In this document: piece by piece, positions 37,319-47,404 of the stretch | How positions within the stretch are numbered: position 1 is the stretch's first letter | Layout of the letters: each line of letters starts with the position of its first letter | DNA from: Athripsodes cinereus | Taxonomy: Eukaryota > Arthropoda > Insecta > Trichoptera > Leptoceridae | Direction: 5' to 3' | DNA: 64,000 bases | NCBI GenBank assembly: GCA_947579605.1 | Contig: OX388316.1 | Coordinates: forward strand, 16,309,290-16,373,289 | Notes under the pieces: model-generated | Database searches by the model: none | What the model was told of the DNA's origin: nothing | The model's input: the letters and a program-made list of their open reading frames with translations, nothing else | Made by a program: the position numbers and the translations under genes

Positions 37319-37609
37319 GAAATAAAGACGAAATTACGGTTGAGTAATCAGAGAAAGATATCAAATAATTATGAAATATAAATATTTACTCTCAAGAACA
37401 TATCAAATACAATATTAAGAACAACACCATGTATGTGTAAATCTTAGGGCGCACTTTAACAGTTCATATTTTTTTTAATTATAGACCAATTTGCTTCTAG
37501 CATTTATCATAAACATAGTCAAAAATAACGTTAAAGTCGTAAATAAAAATAATAACAATAATACACACCAGTCAAGTACAAAAATTTACTTCCAAATATT
37601 ATTATTAGT

Positions 37610-37832
37610 AGGTATCTACTATCCCATCACAGCACATACCTACCACAAGTGGGGTAGTCAGTAGACCAGCCGCTGCAATAAACATGCACGCTGTATTCTC
37701 CATGCCATCAAAAAAATTTAAAACATTCTTGATGGGTGGCAAACCTCATCGCTGAATTTAAGATGTAAATTGTCTTTATTTTTTTCGAAGACCTGCCTTT
37801 TAAAGGAAATTCTTTGCCGGGTGCACCGTATT
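37610..37832 (-). repeat. R repeat, near full-length copy
   Basis: Reversed order of all modules: CCCATCACAGCACATACC, CCACAAGTGGGGTAG, AGACCAGCCGCTGCAATAAACATG, TGATGGGTGGCAAACCTCATCGCTGAAT, GACCTGCCTTTTAAAGG and, at the end, TTCTTTGCCGGGTGCACC. The 5' module is shortened by an internal deletion. Confidence 0.6.
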
Positions 37833-37835
37833 CGT

Positions 37836-38041
37836 CATTTTATGGTAGGTACTTAGGACTTGCATTTTTTTCAACAAAAAAATGGAAGTGCTACAAATTA
37901 TCAATACGTAGTCTCCTGCACTTAGGTGCAGTTAAATCATAGTACTTATTGATAATATCACAACAGTATTTTATTTTGATTTTCATTTTATGGTAGGTAC
38001 TTAGGACTTGCATTTTTTTCAACAAAAAAATGGAAGTGCTA
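37836..38041 (+). repeat. Perfect 58-bp direct repeats flanking hairpin repeat H copy 2
   Basis: 37836-37893 and 37984-38041 are identical over 58 bp (CATTTTATGGTAGGTACTTA ... GGAAGTGCTA). Between and slightly overlapping them lies the 91-bp segment 37891-37981, which matches 34423-34513 at 89/91. The arrangement is A-H-A. It could be an insertion of H with an unusually long target duplication, a local tandem duplication followed by loss, or an assembly artefact. Confidence 0.8.
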
Positions 38042-38109
38042 AATGCTATGTTTTATTTGAACTATTTGAGTGAGTGTGATTGTTACTAGTAGCTCCACCT
38101 GGTGACACA

Positions 38110-38333
38110 ATATATATATATATATATGGACAATTTGTAAAGCGCCGTTTACTCATAACATGACCTCAAGGGCGCCATTTATCGTATCCATCACCCGAAA
38201 CTCCCAGCAAAAAGGTGTGTCTTTAGTCCTCTTTTAAAACTCTCTCCATTCACCTCCTCTCGCAGATACAGAGGCAGCTTGTTCCAACATCTGGGACCCG
38301 CAACACTAAACGCTCTATCTCCAAAGCCTGTAA
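38110..38333 (-). pseudogene. CR1-like LINE C-terminus and 3' UTR
   Basis: The minus strand encodes GFGDRAFSVAGPRCWNKLPL followed by YLREE..SFKRGLKTHLF and a stop (38191-38193), the widespread C-terminal AFSVAxPRLWNxLPxxLR ... FKxxLKTYLF block of CR1/Rex-type LINEs. It is followed by a short 3' UTR with GGCGCCCTTGAGG and AACGGCGCTTTACAAATTGTCC and an (AT)n tail at 38110-38127. The 5' part is absent. Related 3' ends lie at 51076-51185 (minus) and 22266-22340 (plus). Confidence 0.75.
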
Positions 38334-38477
38334 TATTAAACAATACTACGTAATAATATAATCGCTATCACAATAACAATATGTAAGATTTTAGTCAAAT
38401 GCTGGTAATATTTTTATAATAAAATAACTCGCATCTCAGTAAGTTATTATGACACCGTTACTCCTCATGTAAAATTT

Positions 38478-39528
38478 TTGCCAAATCTCTATTGCCAAAG
38501 CTCCTATTGCCAAAATTTTTGAGCATGTAGTCCAAGATCAACTATACTCGACAATAAGGCGGTATATTAATGCATCACAGCATGGTTTTGTGCAGGGTAA
38601 GTCTACTTCTACAAACTTAATTCTTTTTACTGATTATGTGTTGGATGGTATGGAGCGTGGTGGTCAAGTGGATGCCGTGTACACTGACTACAGCAAGGCA
38701 TTCGATAAGGTGAACCACTCTATTTTATTAAAGAAGCTTGAGGGTCTGGGCATATGTGGAGATCTATTTAGATGGTTCTCCTCTTACATTTCGAATAGAA
38801 GACAAGCGGTAGTTGTTGGAGGACACAGATCAGAATGGATTAGTGTTCCATCTGGAGTACCACAGGGCTCTATTTTGGGTCCCACTTTGTTCAATGTTTA
38901 TATAAATGACATTAACTCATGTTTTAAATTTTGTAAGCATATTTTGTATGCAGACGATATGAAGATCTACTCACGGATTCGATCCATCGAAGATTGTGTA
39001 AAGTTCCAGCGTGATCTTGACCGGTTGACTGTCTATTGCAGGGTTAACAGTTTGTATCTGAATGTTGAGAAGTGCAATTTGATCCGATTCACTAGAAGTA
39101 AGAATCCCATCGGGTTTGACTACAGACTCAATGATTCAGAATTGATGGTGACAACTGAGGTGAGAGATTTGGGTGTGATAATCGATGACAAGATGACATT
39201 TCGTAATCATTATGAAAGTATTGTGTCAAAAGCCTCGAGAATGCTTGGTTTTCTCTCTAGGGTAACTAAGCCTTTGAGAAGCCCCGAGGTTGTCAAGACC
39301 TTGTATATATCATTTGTTAGGAGTATCCTTGAGTACTGTTCGTCTGTCTGGTGTCCGCATTTTGGAGTTCATATAGATAGAATAGAAAAAATTCAGCATA
39401 GGGCTCTGAGAATGCTCAACTATTTAAGTTTCAAGAGGTTTGACAACTACGGGGAGGCTGAACGATATCATGGCCTGCAGTCACTCTCTAGTAGGCGTAG
39501 GATTGCTGACCAGCGGGGCTACCCTTGA
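38478..39528 (+). pseudogene. Reverse transcriptase of poly(A)-tailed LINE, first part
   Basis: The frame is open upstream of the GTG at 38590 back to a stop at 38470-38472, and IFEHVVQDQLYSTIRRYINA is typical reverse-transcriptase sequence, so the start is inside the domain. Counting from 38590: DYSKAF with D33, SGVPQGS at 88-94, YADD at 120-123 (D122, D123), then RDLGVIIDDKMTF, YCSSVWCPHF and RIEKIQHRALRMLNY, the usual palm-thumb-connection order. The frame runs into the foldback insertion and stops at 39526-39528; the remainder continues at 39725. Conserved residues are intact, so inactivity comes from the 5' truncation and the insertion. Clade assignment within the Jockey/CR1/I assemblage is not resolved. 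Confidence 0.8.
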
Positions 39529-39724
39529 AAAAACTAAACACGATCTTAATCTAGTCTTGATCTTGATCATACGACGCACGAAGTGACTATCGGCCAAAAT
39601 TACACGCAAACCATTCGCGCTTTAGCGGTAACGCGGTGCTTTTGACCATAGTCCCTTCGTGGGTCGTATGATCAAGATCAAGACTAGATTAAGATCGTGT
39701 TTAGTTTTGTCAAGAGTAACCCTG
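39514..39724. mobile_element. Foldback MITE nested in LINE coding sequence
   Basis: Left arm 39514-39590 and right arm 39648-39724 are inverted copies with 6 mismatches in 77 positions; the unpaired centre is about 57 bp. CAG at 39511-39513 and at 39725-39727 fits a 3-bp target-site duplication, and the reverse-transcriptase frame resumes in phase after the second CAG. Arm termini are C(G/A)GGG(C/T)TAC. No coding capacity. The superfamily is not assigned; a CACTA-like origin is only one possibility given a 3-bp duplication. Confidence 0.85.
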
Positions 39725-39727
39725 CAG

Positions 39728-39985
39728 GTACTATTATACAAAATCATTAATTCTTTGATCGACTGCCCAGCTCTCAACGAACTGGTTCTCTTTCATGTAC
39801 CCAGAGTTGCTGCACGACATCCGCAGACATTTCACATCACCGGGTTTGGCACCAGTTATGCCAGAAATAAGTTCATTCGCCGTTCCTGTGAGAATTACAA
39901 TTGTATGTTTCAGAGGGCTGACATATTTAGTCTTACTCTTCCGCGGTTCAGGGCTGAGATTGCATCGATGGCGATGGGTGTGTAG
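39728..39985 (+). pseudogene. Reverse transcriptase of poly(A)-tailed LINE, C-terminal part
   Basis: Continues the LINE protein after the foldback element: VLLYKIINSLIDCPALNELV, then RHPQTFHITGFGTSYARNKF and a final PRFRAEIASMAMGV before the stop at 39983-39985. The LLYKIINxxIDCPxLL block is the standard segment following ADQ in this LINE type, and nothing obvious is missing between the parts. An upstream ATG at 39659 lies inside the foldback element and is not the biological start. Confidence 0.75.
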
Positions 39986-40729
39986 GGTAGGTAAGATGCT
40001 TACATTCATGCTTCGGAGGATATTTCCTTTAACCTTCCCATTTCCCCCCTCCTATTAGCCACATTTTTTAATTTTTGTTGTAGTTGTATGTATATTTGTG
40101 TGTGTATGCATACACAAAGTTCTTATTATTATTTTTAATTTGCTTTTTTCTAATCTAATCATTTATTCTACTATTTTTTGTTGCTTTATCATATTTTTCA
40201 TCTTTTATTTTTAACTTTTACTGAATGGTTTGGAACCACTTTTATTTTTTTTGTAAAAATAATTGTCTTTTTTTACTTTGTTTGTGTTTTCGGCATTAAC
40301 TATATAACAATTTCTAGACATGATATGGTTTTTTGGAGTGTTGTGTGATTGTTGTTTTTTGGGCTTTTTATTTGCTTCCGCGGTTTCGGTGGGGCGGCCG
40401 CCGTTGGCGGGCGTTAGTCTAGAGCTTTTAAAGTTTTGGATTGACGCTCGTTGGTGGTGGACGCTACGCCGGGGCCGCGGTGGCGAGTGGGAGGCTCGGG
40501 GAATGGCAGTGGTTGCATGGTGCTCTGGAGAATAGTGTCATGTCTTTTTTTGTATTTTAGTATTTGGTTTTTTATTATTACTTTATCTTTCTTTTAGCTA
40601 TGTAAACACATTCGAATACAAATGTGCAATCTGTAAATGGGTTAATATGTTTGTATATTGTAATATATTATACTGTATTTGTATAAAACCTGTAGATGTG
40701 CCAATAAAATAAAAAAAAAAAAAAAAAAA

Positions 40730-41027
40730 TAGTGGAGATACTATTGGACTTGTCTATGTATCTGGTCATTGTTCCCTCCTAATAAAATAACCTTAGGCTG
40801 GCAATCAATAATATCGTGGAATAGATATTAATATTCATCCAGTTCGTAAGAATTAATAAAACGATATATCAAATTATATAGGAACTCTGTATTCAACGTA
40901 GATATGATTAATTAAAATGTAAAACAATCAGTATCAATTTTATCGTGGCAATTAGAATTCATGTGTGGAGGCACTGTTTTATCTGTGAACGATTTTATCC
41001 ATATACCGTAGAGAACCCGACATATAA
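40730..41027. other. AT-rich spacer
   Basis: Nothing recognised between the LINE poly(A) tail and the next R repeat. Confidence 0.5.
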
Positions 41028-41250
41028 TAGGTCTCCCACTATATTTTTTAAGTTTTTGTGTTCCCTGTAAAAAACAGGTATTGGGAAACATCACGAATAA
41101 GGCATTTAACATTTTCAATTTAGCGATAAAGTTTGCCACCCACTTCTAATTGATTTCTTATTGGCACGGATAAGAGAATCTGTTTGTTTATTGCGTGCAT
41201 TTAGTTTACCTACTAGCTTCTCCACTTGCGGAATATACTGTAATGGTATG
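41028..41250 (+). repeat. R repeat, full-length but divergent copy
   Basis: TAGGTCTCCCACTA, TGTTCCCTGTAAAAAACAGGT, TAGCGATAAAGTTTGCCACCC, TTATTGGCACGGATAAGAGA and CTTCTCCACTTGCGGAATATACTGTAATGGTATGATAG. It groups with 33588-33823 rather than with the TAG-tailed copies. Confidence 0.6.
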
Positions 41251-42557
41251 ATAGAATATTTTACCATCCATTTAAAATATCCATAAATTCAGATACTATT
41301 AGCATGCATATTCAAATAAGATTATATTAATTGAGACATTTTTTGCACGAATATTGTATAGATTTATAAAATATACTGTAACAGAATTATTATCAAAATT
41401 AAATATAATAAAGAAAAAGAAGAAGAGCGTTTCTGAAAAATATTTAATATTTGTCTTTGGATGTGATTGCGGAAATAGCGCAGTATGTGTGACAAACTTC
41501 ATTCGGGTCTAAAAACAACGTGGCGTGACGTAGTTCTCGTAATGAGAGAGATAGCGGATAATTAGCTATTTATTTGGGAGTAACCCAGGAAGAAGTCTCT
41601 TTATACGTCTGACCGCGAAGAAGTAATCATTAGTAGGTCATGGTACCTATGTAATAAATTTTAATCTCTCATGTGGAGTGTTACATTTTAAAAATCGAAT
41701 ATTACCAAGTCATTTTACCACATTTTCATTTTACTATTAGTATGTAAGGTTCAGCATGTATATACATAGTTATACATGAAGGTCAAGTCAAAGTGTAATT
41801 AGTTATAATTGTGACGAAGGATGTATCTAAAAGTTGATAATCATGTAATAATTTAGTTAAGAATTTTGATGACAAAGTTGTGAAAACCAGCTGTCTACTA
41901 TCAGTGTATAGTGGAAGTGGATTAAAGATTTTTATTTGAAACTTTCTTTGAATTAAATCAATACTCCCATGATGAATGTGGAGTATTCAATGAGACCGCG
42001 TAACATTAACTAAACAATGAAAATATCACAAATAATTTTAGAATCATATTCAGTAATGGTAATTATCAAATTAGAGGTGGAAATAACCCACGCCTTTGAG
42101 ATTAGTATGTAATGAATGGGGTCTCATTGGATTTCCAATTCAAGCTCTACCGACTGAGGAAAATATATAAAACTGCCACAATACTTGCAAGGTTTTTTCC
42201 AGTATTTTTTCTACGCTTTCCATAAATTTCTTTCAAGAGTATATTAGCATCAAGCGTCAGTGTTGACAAACCTGAAACAAGAAATAATATTTAATTAATT
42301 AATTGCAATTGGACAGCAAATAATTTCTTGGAACTTAAATAAGGATTTCAAAAAATATCAGCAACGTTCTTGCAAGGCGGAAAAGTTCACTATCATATGT
42401 ATTACATTATTAAGATACATAATTACTAACGACAAAACAAGTCTCTACCAATGACCATTTGTTTGTTTTTATTCTGTGTTTCAGGTTTGTAGGATTTTTT
42501 CAGTAGCGGTATTTACTGCTTTTACAGTTATATTGGATGTGCCATACTTAATTTAGG
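41251..42557. other. AT-rich stretch, nothing recognised
   Basis: No repeat family or coding segment that I can support. Confidence 0.5.
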
Positions 42558-42793
42558 CATTCAAATCAAAAGTGGACTAAGCAACATGATGACCAATGTT
42601 GGGCTTACTATGGAAATTCATGTAAATCTTGCGTTTTTCTTTTCAATTCAAAAGTGGACTAAACTTGATCTAACGTTTAAATCTGAAGTAATTTAGTCCA
42701 TTTTTAAATTGAAAAATCACAAGTTTTACATAACATCCCATAGTTAATGCAATATTGTTATTCGTGTGGCTAAGTCCACTTTTGCTTTGAATG
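42558..42793. mobile_element. Foldback element (inverted repeat, about 236 bp)
   Basis: The two halves are reverse complements over about 115 bp each at roughly 75-80% identity, with almost no loop. The outermost bases (CATTCAAATCAAAAGTGGAC) pair with 42770-42793. AGTGGACTAA-type words appear twice per arm. No target-site duplication is obvious and no protein is encoded. A transcript would form one long imperfect hairpin. Confidence 0.8.
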
Positions 42794-42913
42794 TCTCAGT
42801 TATGAGCATAAATGAGACAATAAGCAGCTTAATGTTATTGAGTGAAACAGCATATTATGATAATTTTTGGAACATAGTTTTTGAGAAAAAATTATTACGT
42901 TACTTGTGTATTC

Positions 42914-43046
42914 ACTGAGAAAAATACCAACGAAATTTCACAACGAATCATTGGTACGTACTATCAGACTGGTCCTAATCTGATAGTACGTACCGTACGT
43001 ACGTACCAATGATTCGATGTGAAATTTCTTTAGTATTTTTCTCAGT
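42914..43046. mobile_element. Foldback MITE (133 bp)
   Basis: Outer arms starting ACTGAGAAAAATAC pair over 48 bp with three mismatches (42914-42961 with 42999-43046). Inside, GTACGTACTATCAGA and TCTGATAGTACGTAC form a second perfect stem with a short loop. A clear target-site duplication is not visible. Confidence 0.85.
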
Positions 43047-43742
43047 TTTCGATTAATGGTATCTACAGGGTATTAATAAAACAAGGATATTTGTATCTGT
43101 TGGATTCACATAATAATATTATACAAACAATTTCTTTACACCGAGATAAGTGACATCTTTTGTTATGCAAAGATGAACTAAAGAGTTAAACCAAATATGG
43201 TAAAATACAATTGACATCCTTACTATGCGACGATACGCATTGGTAAGCCTTGTTACATCTCACGCGACATAAATCATAATATTACAAAGATGAAAACACT
43301 TTCCATACACACAAATGAAATACATAAATCAAAACAAAGAAAATGTAAATAGTGTTGAACATACGTGTCTCGAAATAATATTAAATTGCAATTATTTGCA
43401 TCGAACTCTACTCATTTAAATATATTACAATAGTTCTATGTAATGTGTATACGGATATTCTTGTAGCCTTAATTAATCTGCTATAATTTTCTCTTTTCGA
43501 CTTTTCTCTCGGCAGTATATGATGGAAACAGCCCTCTTCCATTCCGAGTGATTTTGCATCAATCAAATTAAAAGATAATATTTAAATAATTAAATCAAAC
43601 ACTGTTTCATTCCACTATGAGATTGTTTAAATTATTAGAACGTTTTCAACTACAACGTAGTCATCATCAATAATAACACAATACTAAATCTAAAATTAAA
43701 GGACATACAACAATATTAAAATCTAAGGAATGGTTACAATTG
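43047..43742. other. AT-rich stretch, nothing recognised
   Basis: No feature that I can support. Confidence 0.5.
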
Positions 43743-43830
43743 GCAGGGGTGTGTGGAGGGTGGGGGTGACAAGTTCAGGGGTGGGTTCAGGAGCAGAAGT
43801 AGTGGTGAGGTTATTTGTGGGTGTTGAATA
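43743..43830 (+). other. G-rich strand-asymmetric tract
   Basis: The plus strand carries five runs of three or more G within about 43 bp (AGGGGTGTGTGGAGGGTGG and on), embedded in DNA with almost no G runs. It could form a G-quadruplex on the plus strand or RNA. No coding or repeat assignment. Confidence 0.6.
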
Positions 43831-44934
43831 TTTACTAAATTTTTATGATTATTAATTTAGGGATGTCAATTCATGTCAATGAGCTTAAATTATTTATTTA
43901 TATTACATAGAAAGAAATCATTTTTCATTAACAAAATAGTGGAACAAATCATCTAAATAATTTACACAACTTCACTATAAAAAAAAAATGAGAAAAAAAC
44001 GACTTTGTAAAAAAAATACAGTCAATTAACTAATATCACCTTACAAATATCTCTCACATTCAGTAAGTATGTTTGGAACTATTTACATTTATGGATATAC
44101 ATAAGGACAGCAAAGTGTGCAGATACTTAATTGCCATCCTCCAGGGTACAGTAGCACTGACACTGTCTGTAGAAGTGGTGGCCGTGCTGTTAATACAATA
44201 ATGTACTCTTATGTGTGTGAGGCGTGCGTGCAGAAGTATGACTTAACAAGACGCATCGTTTCTGCAAACAGTCTCTGCAATTCAGTCACTTCACCGCATA
44301 TTATAATAATAATGATGCAATATTATTATAACTAGCTTCATATACTCTCACAAAATAAATATTAAAGTGACAAAAGACTTTCAGCTATCTATCTATGACT
44401 ATCAGCCACCTTTCTGCGAAATGGCGAGACGAATGACGAAAAATATTTAGAAACTTGTAACGGCTAAAAAATATTTGAAGACATTTCTTCGCAATTGAAT
44501 ATCCCCTGTGTAGAAAAAAAAAACATAATATGATGATTGGTTGTCTAAAAAGTTCATGTATAACTTTTTGACAACGGAGAGTGAACGGTCATGTGAAATA
44601 TCTATATTTCATCAGATACTCTCTTAAAATTGTTGACATATCAAAGACGTATAATTTTCATATCTTGAAATATATTAAAGTATGCCAATTTGCAAAGAAG
44701 ATATTATTGTCTGTGTTATTTAGCTGGATATATAAATAAGACATACATACTTATTAACAAACATTATTAAAATATTTATGTAGTGTTTGGTTTTTGATAC
44801 ACAATAATAAAATCGCGATAACAACCCAATGACAATGGAAAACTATCGGCCGTTACCGTAAATGGGACCTCTACATTACGCCACCTCAATAATGACAATA
44901 CAAACCTTTATAACAATAAGTATCAATGAAACAT
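43831..44934. other. AT-rich stretch with one GC-richer patch
   Basis: The patch 44117-44310 is open on the plus strand for 72 codons (CHPPGYSSTDTVCRSGGRA in part), but I recognise no domain and see no splice context worth calling. The rest is unremarkable. Confidence 0.4.
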
Positions 44935-46953
44935 TGTCACATAAATGTCACGTGCAGAGAAATACGTTCTTGGAATCTTTCTCGATATTTCTGGCGCTTT
45001 TGATAATGCTTGGTGGCCATTGATTTTGAATAAATTAAAGTTGAGACAGTGTCCTTCTAATTTGTTTAATATTGTGTCTGATTACTTTAAAGATCGCAGA
45101 GTTGTGATTTCGCATGGTGGTCATCGCGTGGAGAGAGAAGTTACGATGGGCTGTCCGCAGGGATCTGTGCTTGGCCCTTTTTTGTGGAATGTGCTTTTCA
45201 ACGATCTTCTGACCTTGCCTCTTCCGGAACAATGTACTCTGATCGCGTACGCTGATGATGCTCTGCTGATGTTGGCGGAAAATTCGAGAATGGCACTTGA
45301 ACGAACGTTTGCTGCGACAATCGAACGTATCTTGGCTTGGGGAAGACAAAATCGTCTGTCTTTTTCTGCATCTAAAACGGCGGCCATGCTCATGAAGGGA
45401 AACTTAAGTAGAACCCGAAATCCCACACTTAAGATGGGAGATAAATCGGTCAGGTTAGTTGACGAGTTTAGATACTTGGGCGTGGTATTGGATAAAAGGT
45501 TTTCATTTGTTCAGCATGTTAGAGGGATTTCGGACAAGGGTAGAAAGCTCTTTGCAACCTTGAGAAGCCTTAGTAGGGGTACTTGGGGCTTTCATCCTAA
45601 GTGTCTCGTGACCATATACCGAGCAACATATATACCGCAAATTTCATATGCAGCCCGAATTTGGTCTCACAGGTTGGAGATCGGATCAGTCAGCCTCGCA
45701 CTTCTTCGTGGACAGAGATCTCTGCTAATAGGTTTGACTGGAGCGTATCGTACATCTGCTACAGATGGTTTACCCGTGATTGCAGGAGTTCTGCCAGCGG
45801 ATCTTGAGGTCAAAGAAAGTGTTGCCAGACGATGCTTGAAGGTTGACGGTGTAGCTGAGCATTTTGGTGTTATTTTCAGACCAGAATCCGGAAGAGCTGG
45901 GTTTGAGGAAGCAATGATTAGGGTTAAAGAAAAAACAATGGATATCTGGCAGGAGAGATGGGACTCTGGGAGGACAGGAAGACTGGTTTATAAATTCTTT
46001 CCAGATGTCAGGGCTCGAATGCAACGTCACTTCATTCATTTTGAGCACTTCTCTACACAGCTAATTTCAGGCCACGGAGATTTTAAGGGGAAACTCTTTG
46101 ACCTGAATTTGTGTGACGAACCATGGTGTCCTTATGCAGAACATATCCTCTGGGAGTGTGATATAATGTCCGAGGCGAGGGATGCAATGATTGAAGGTTT
46201 GAGCGTGGATACTCCACGGCCTGTGTGGTTTGGGGAACTAACTCTAAATGCTACCAATTTTAAGTGTTTTATTGTCTTCGTGGAAGCATGGAAATTGAAA
46301 TGGGATGATCTTCGTCGACCCGGACTCCCTCCTGCGGATTTGTGAGTGATTTGTTTGGTATACTTTCTGAGCCGCTGAACTCCTCTTTTTCTTTGTTTTG
46401 TGTATGTCCACTCCTCTTATCGGAGGTGGCTTTTAAATAACTTTAACTTTGCCCCTTGGAGGATTTTCCTTTTTTTTTTTTCTCTCAGGATTGCATCACA
46501 GTCCACTATCCTTCAGCCTTGGTTGCGATTTTTTTTTTTTTTCTCTTCTTCCTTTGTTTTCCTTTTCTATAAGGAGAATTCTGTATACATGAAAGGGTGA
46601 GTATAGTGGTAAGTAAATTTCCAATTGTGCTAACACTAGTAAATAAGTTGTAAAGTGTTGTCTCTAGGGTTAAGAGTTTTAGTACGTAGCAATACGTAAC
46701 TGTAAGAATATAGTTTGTAAGAATATTGTAGTAGTGAGTAGAACCTTGAAGTGAGTATCTCCTCCAAGGGACATTAAGGGTTTTTGTAATTTTAGGGAGG
46801 ATTTTGTTGGGGGGAGTCCTTCTGGCAAACCCTGAGCCCTCCGTTGAAAAAAAAAAATTATTTTGTTTCGTTGAGTCTGGATGGTATAGGAGCTTTGCTC
46901 TTGAAACATCCAGGGGAAAGTGGTGGGAAAAACCCATAATGTGTCACATAAAT
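44935..46953 (+). mobile_element. 5'-truncated R1-clade LINE with 12-bp target-site duplication
   Basis: TGTCACATAAAT occurs at 44935-44946 and 46942-46953. Between them lies the reverse-transcriptase frame and a roughly 600-bp T-rich 3' UTR ending AAACCCATAATG without a poly(A) tail. R1-clade elements classically insert in rDNA (R1) or telomeric repeats (TRAS, SART); this one sits in ordinary AT-rich DNA. The N-terminal gag-like ORF1, endonuclease and first part of the polymerase are missing. Confidence 0.8.
44945..46345 (+). CDS. R1-clade reverse transcriptase, 5'-truncated
   Basis: A 466-codon intact frame. Its ATG is made by the last two bases of the target-site duplication plus the first element base, so it is fortuitous. 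FLDISGAFDNAWWP (D14) with the DNAWWP signature, MGCPQGSVLGP (68-78) and YADD (102-105; D104, D105) are typical of the R1 clade. A Cys-His cluster near the C-terminus, C390-x4-C395-x4-H400-x4-C405, corresponds to the C-terminal zinc finger of R1-type ORF2, with slightly unusual spacing. No stops or frameshifts. The endonuclease is absent, so it cannot mobilise itself. Confidence 0.85.
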   Translation: MSRAEKYVLGIFLDISGAFDNAWWPLILNKLKLRQCPSNLFNIVSDYFKDRRVVISHGGHRVEREVTMGCPQGSVLGPFLWNVLFNDLLTLPLPEQCTLIAYADDALLMLAENSRMALERTFAATIERILAWGRQNRLSFSASKTAAMLMKGNLSRTRNPTLKMGDKSVRLVDEFRYLGVVLDKRFSFVQHVRGISDKGRKLFATLRSLSRGTWGFHPKCLVTIYRATYIPQISYAARIWSHRLEIGSVSLALLRGQRSLLIGLTGAYRTSATDGLPVIAGVLPADLEVKESVARRCLKVDGVAEHFGVIFRPESGRAGFEEAMIRVKEKTMDIWQERWDSGRTGRLVYKFFPDVRARMQRHFIHFEHFSTQLISGHGDFKGKLFDLNLCDEPWCPYAEHILWECDIMSEARDAMIEGLSVDTPRPVWFGELTLNATNFKCFIVFVEAWKLKWDDLRRPGLPPADL

Positions 46954-47404
46954 ATTATTATACTAATAATATTATGATGTATGATAATAATAAGAAAACA
47001 TAATACAAAGAAATATTTCAAATTTTCGTGAAATTGTACAACATACCTAAAGCTTATATCGCATTGGTGAATTCATGTCGCAGAAACATTTATCGATTTA
47101 AATTTTCATGTAATAAACAAAATATTGAATAATAAAAATTAGGGGTATAAAAAGTATATTATAAAAACTTATATTATTTCACAAGCATGGTGGTATTCCA
47201 TGTAACAAAATATCATTCAAAGAAATTCAACTAACTATATTTAATATTCTGTTTGTTTTGTTATTTATGTTTGCTGAATTTTCCATATTTGTCATTTTTG
47301 AAAAAAATAATTAAGTATAATATTTATTTATTATATTTACATAATTATCTATAATATTAATATATTGGCATGTGAAAAAAGCTTTTGCCGTGAATTTAAT
47401 GAAT
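46954..47404. other. AT-rich spacer
   Basis: Nothing recognised before the tandem array. Confidence 0.5.

Larger units (their letters stand above)
38492..40729 (+). mobile_element. 5'-truncated poly(A)-tailed LINE split by a foldback element
   Basis: Element sequence is recognisable from about 38492 (frame reading IAKAPIAKIFEHVVQDQLY) and ends in a poly(A) tail after GTGCCAATAAAAT (40699-40729). The 3' UTR is long (about 740 bp), T-rich, and has a striking GC-rich islet at 40380-40530. The coding region is interrupted at 39514-39724 by an inverted-repeat element flanked by CAG. I could not find a convincing target-site duplication for the LINE. Confidence 0.7.

Noticed and set aside
38110..38127. 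Promoter TATA element
   Set aside because: The AT dinucleotide run is the 3' tail of a minus-strand LINE relic.
45035..46048. Minus-strand open frames across the R1-clade element
   Set aside because: Antisense shadows of the intact plus-strand reverse transcriptase.
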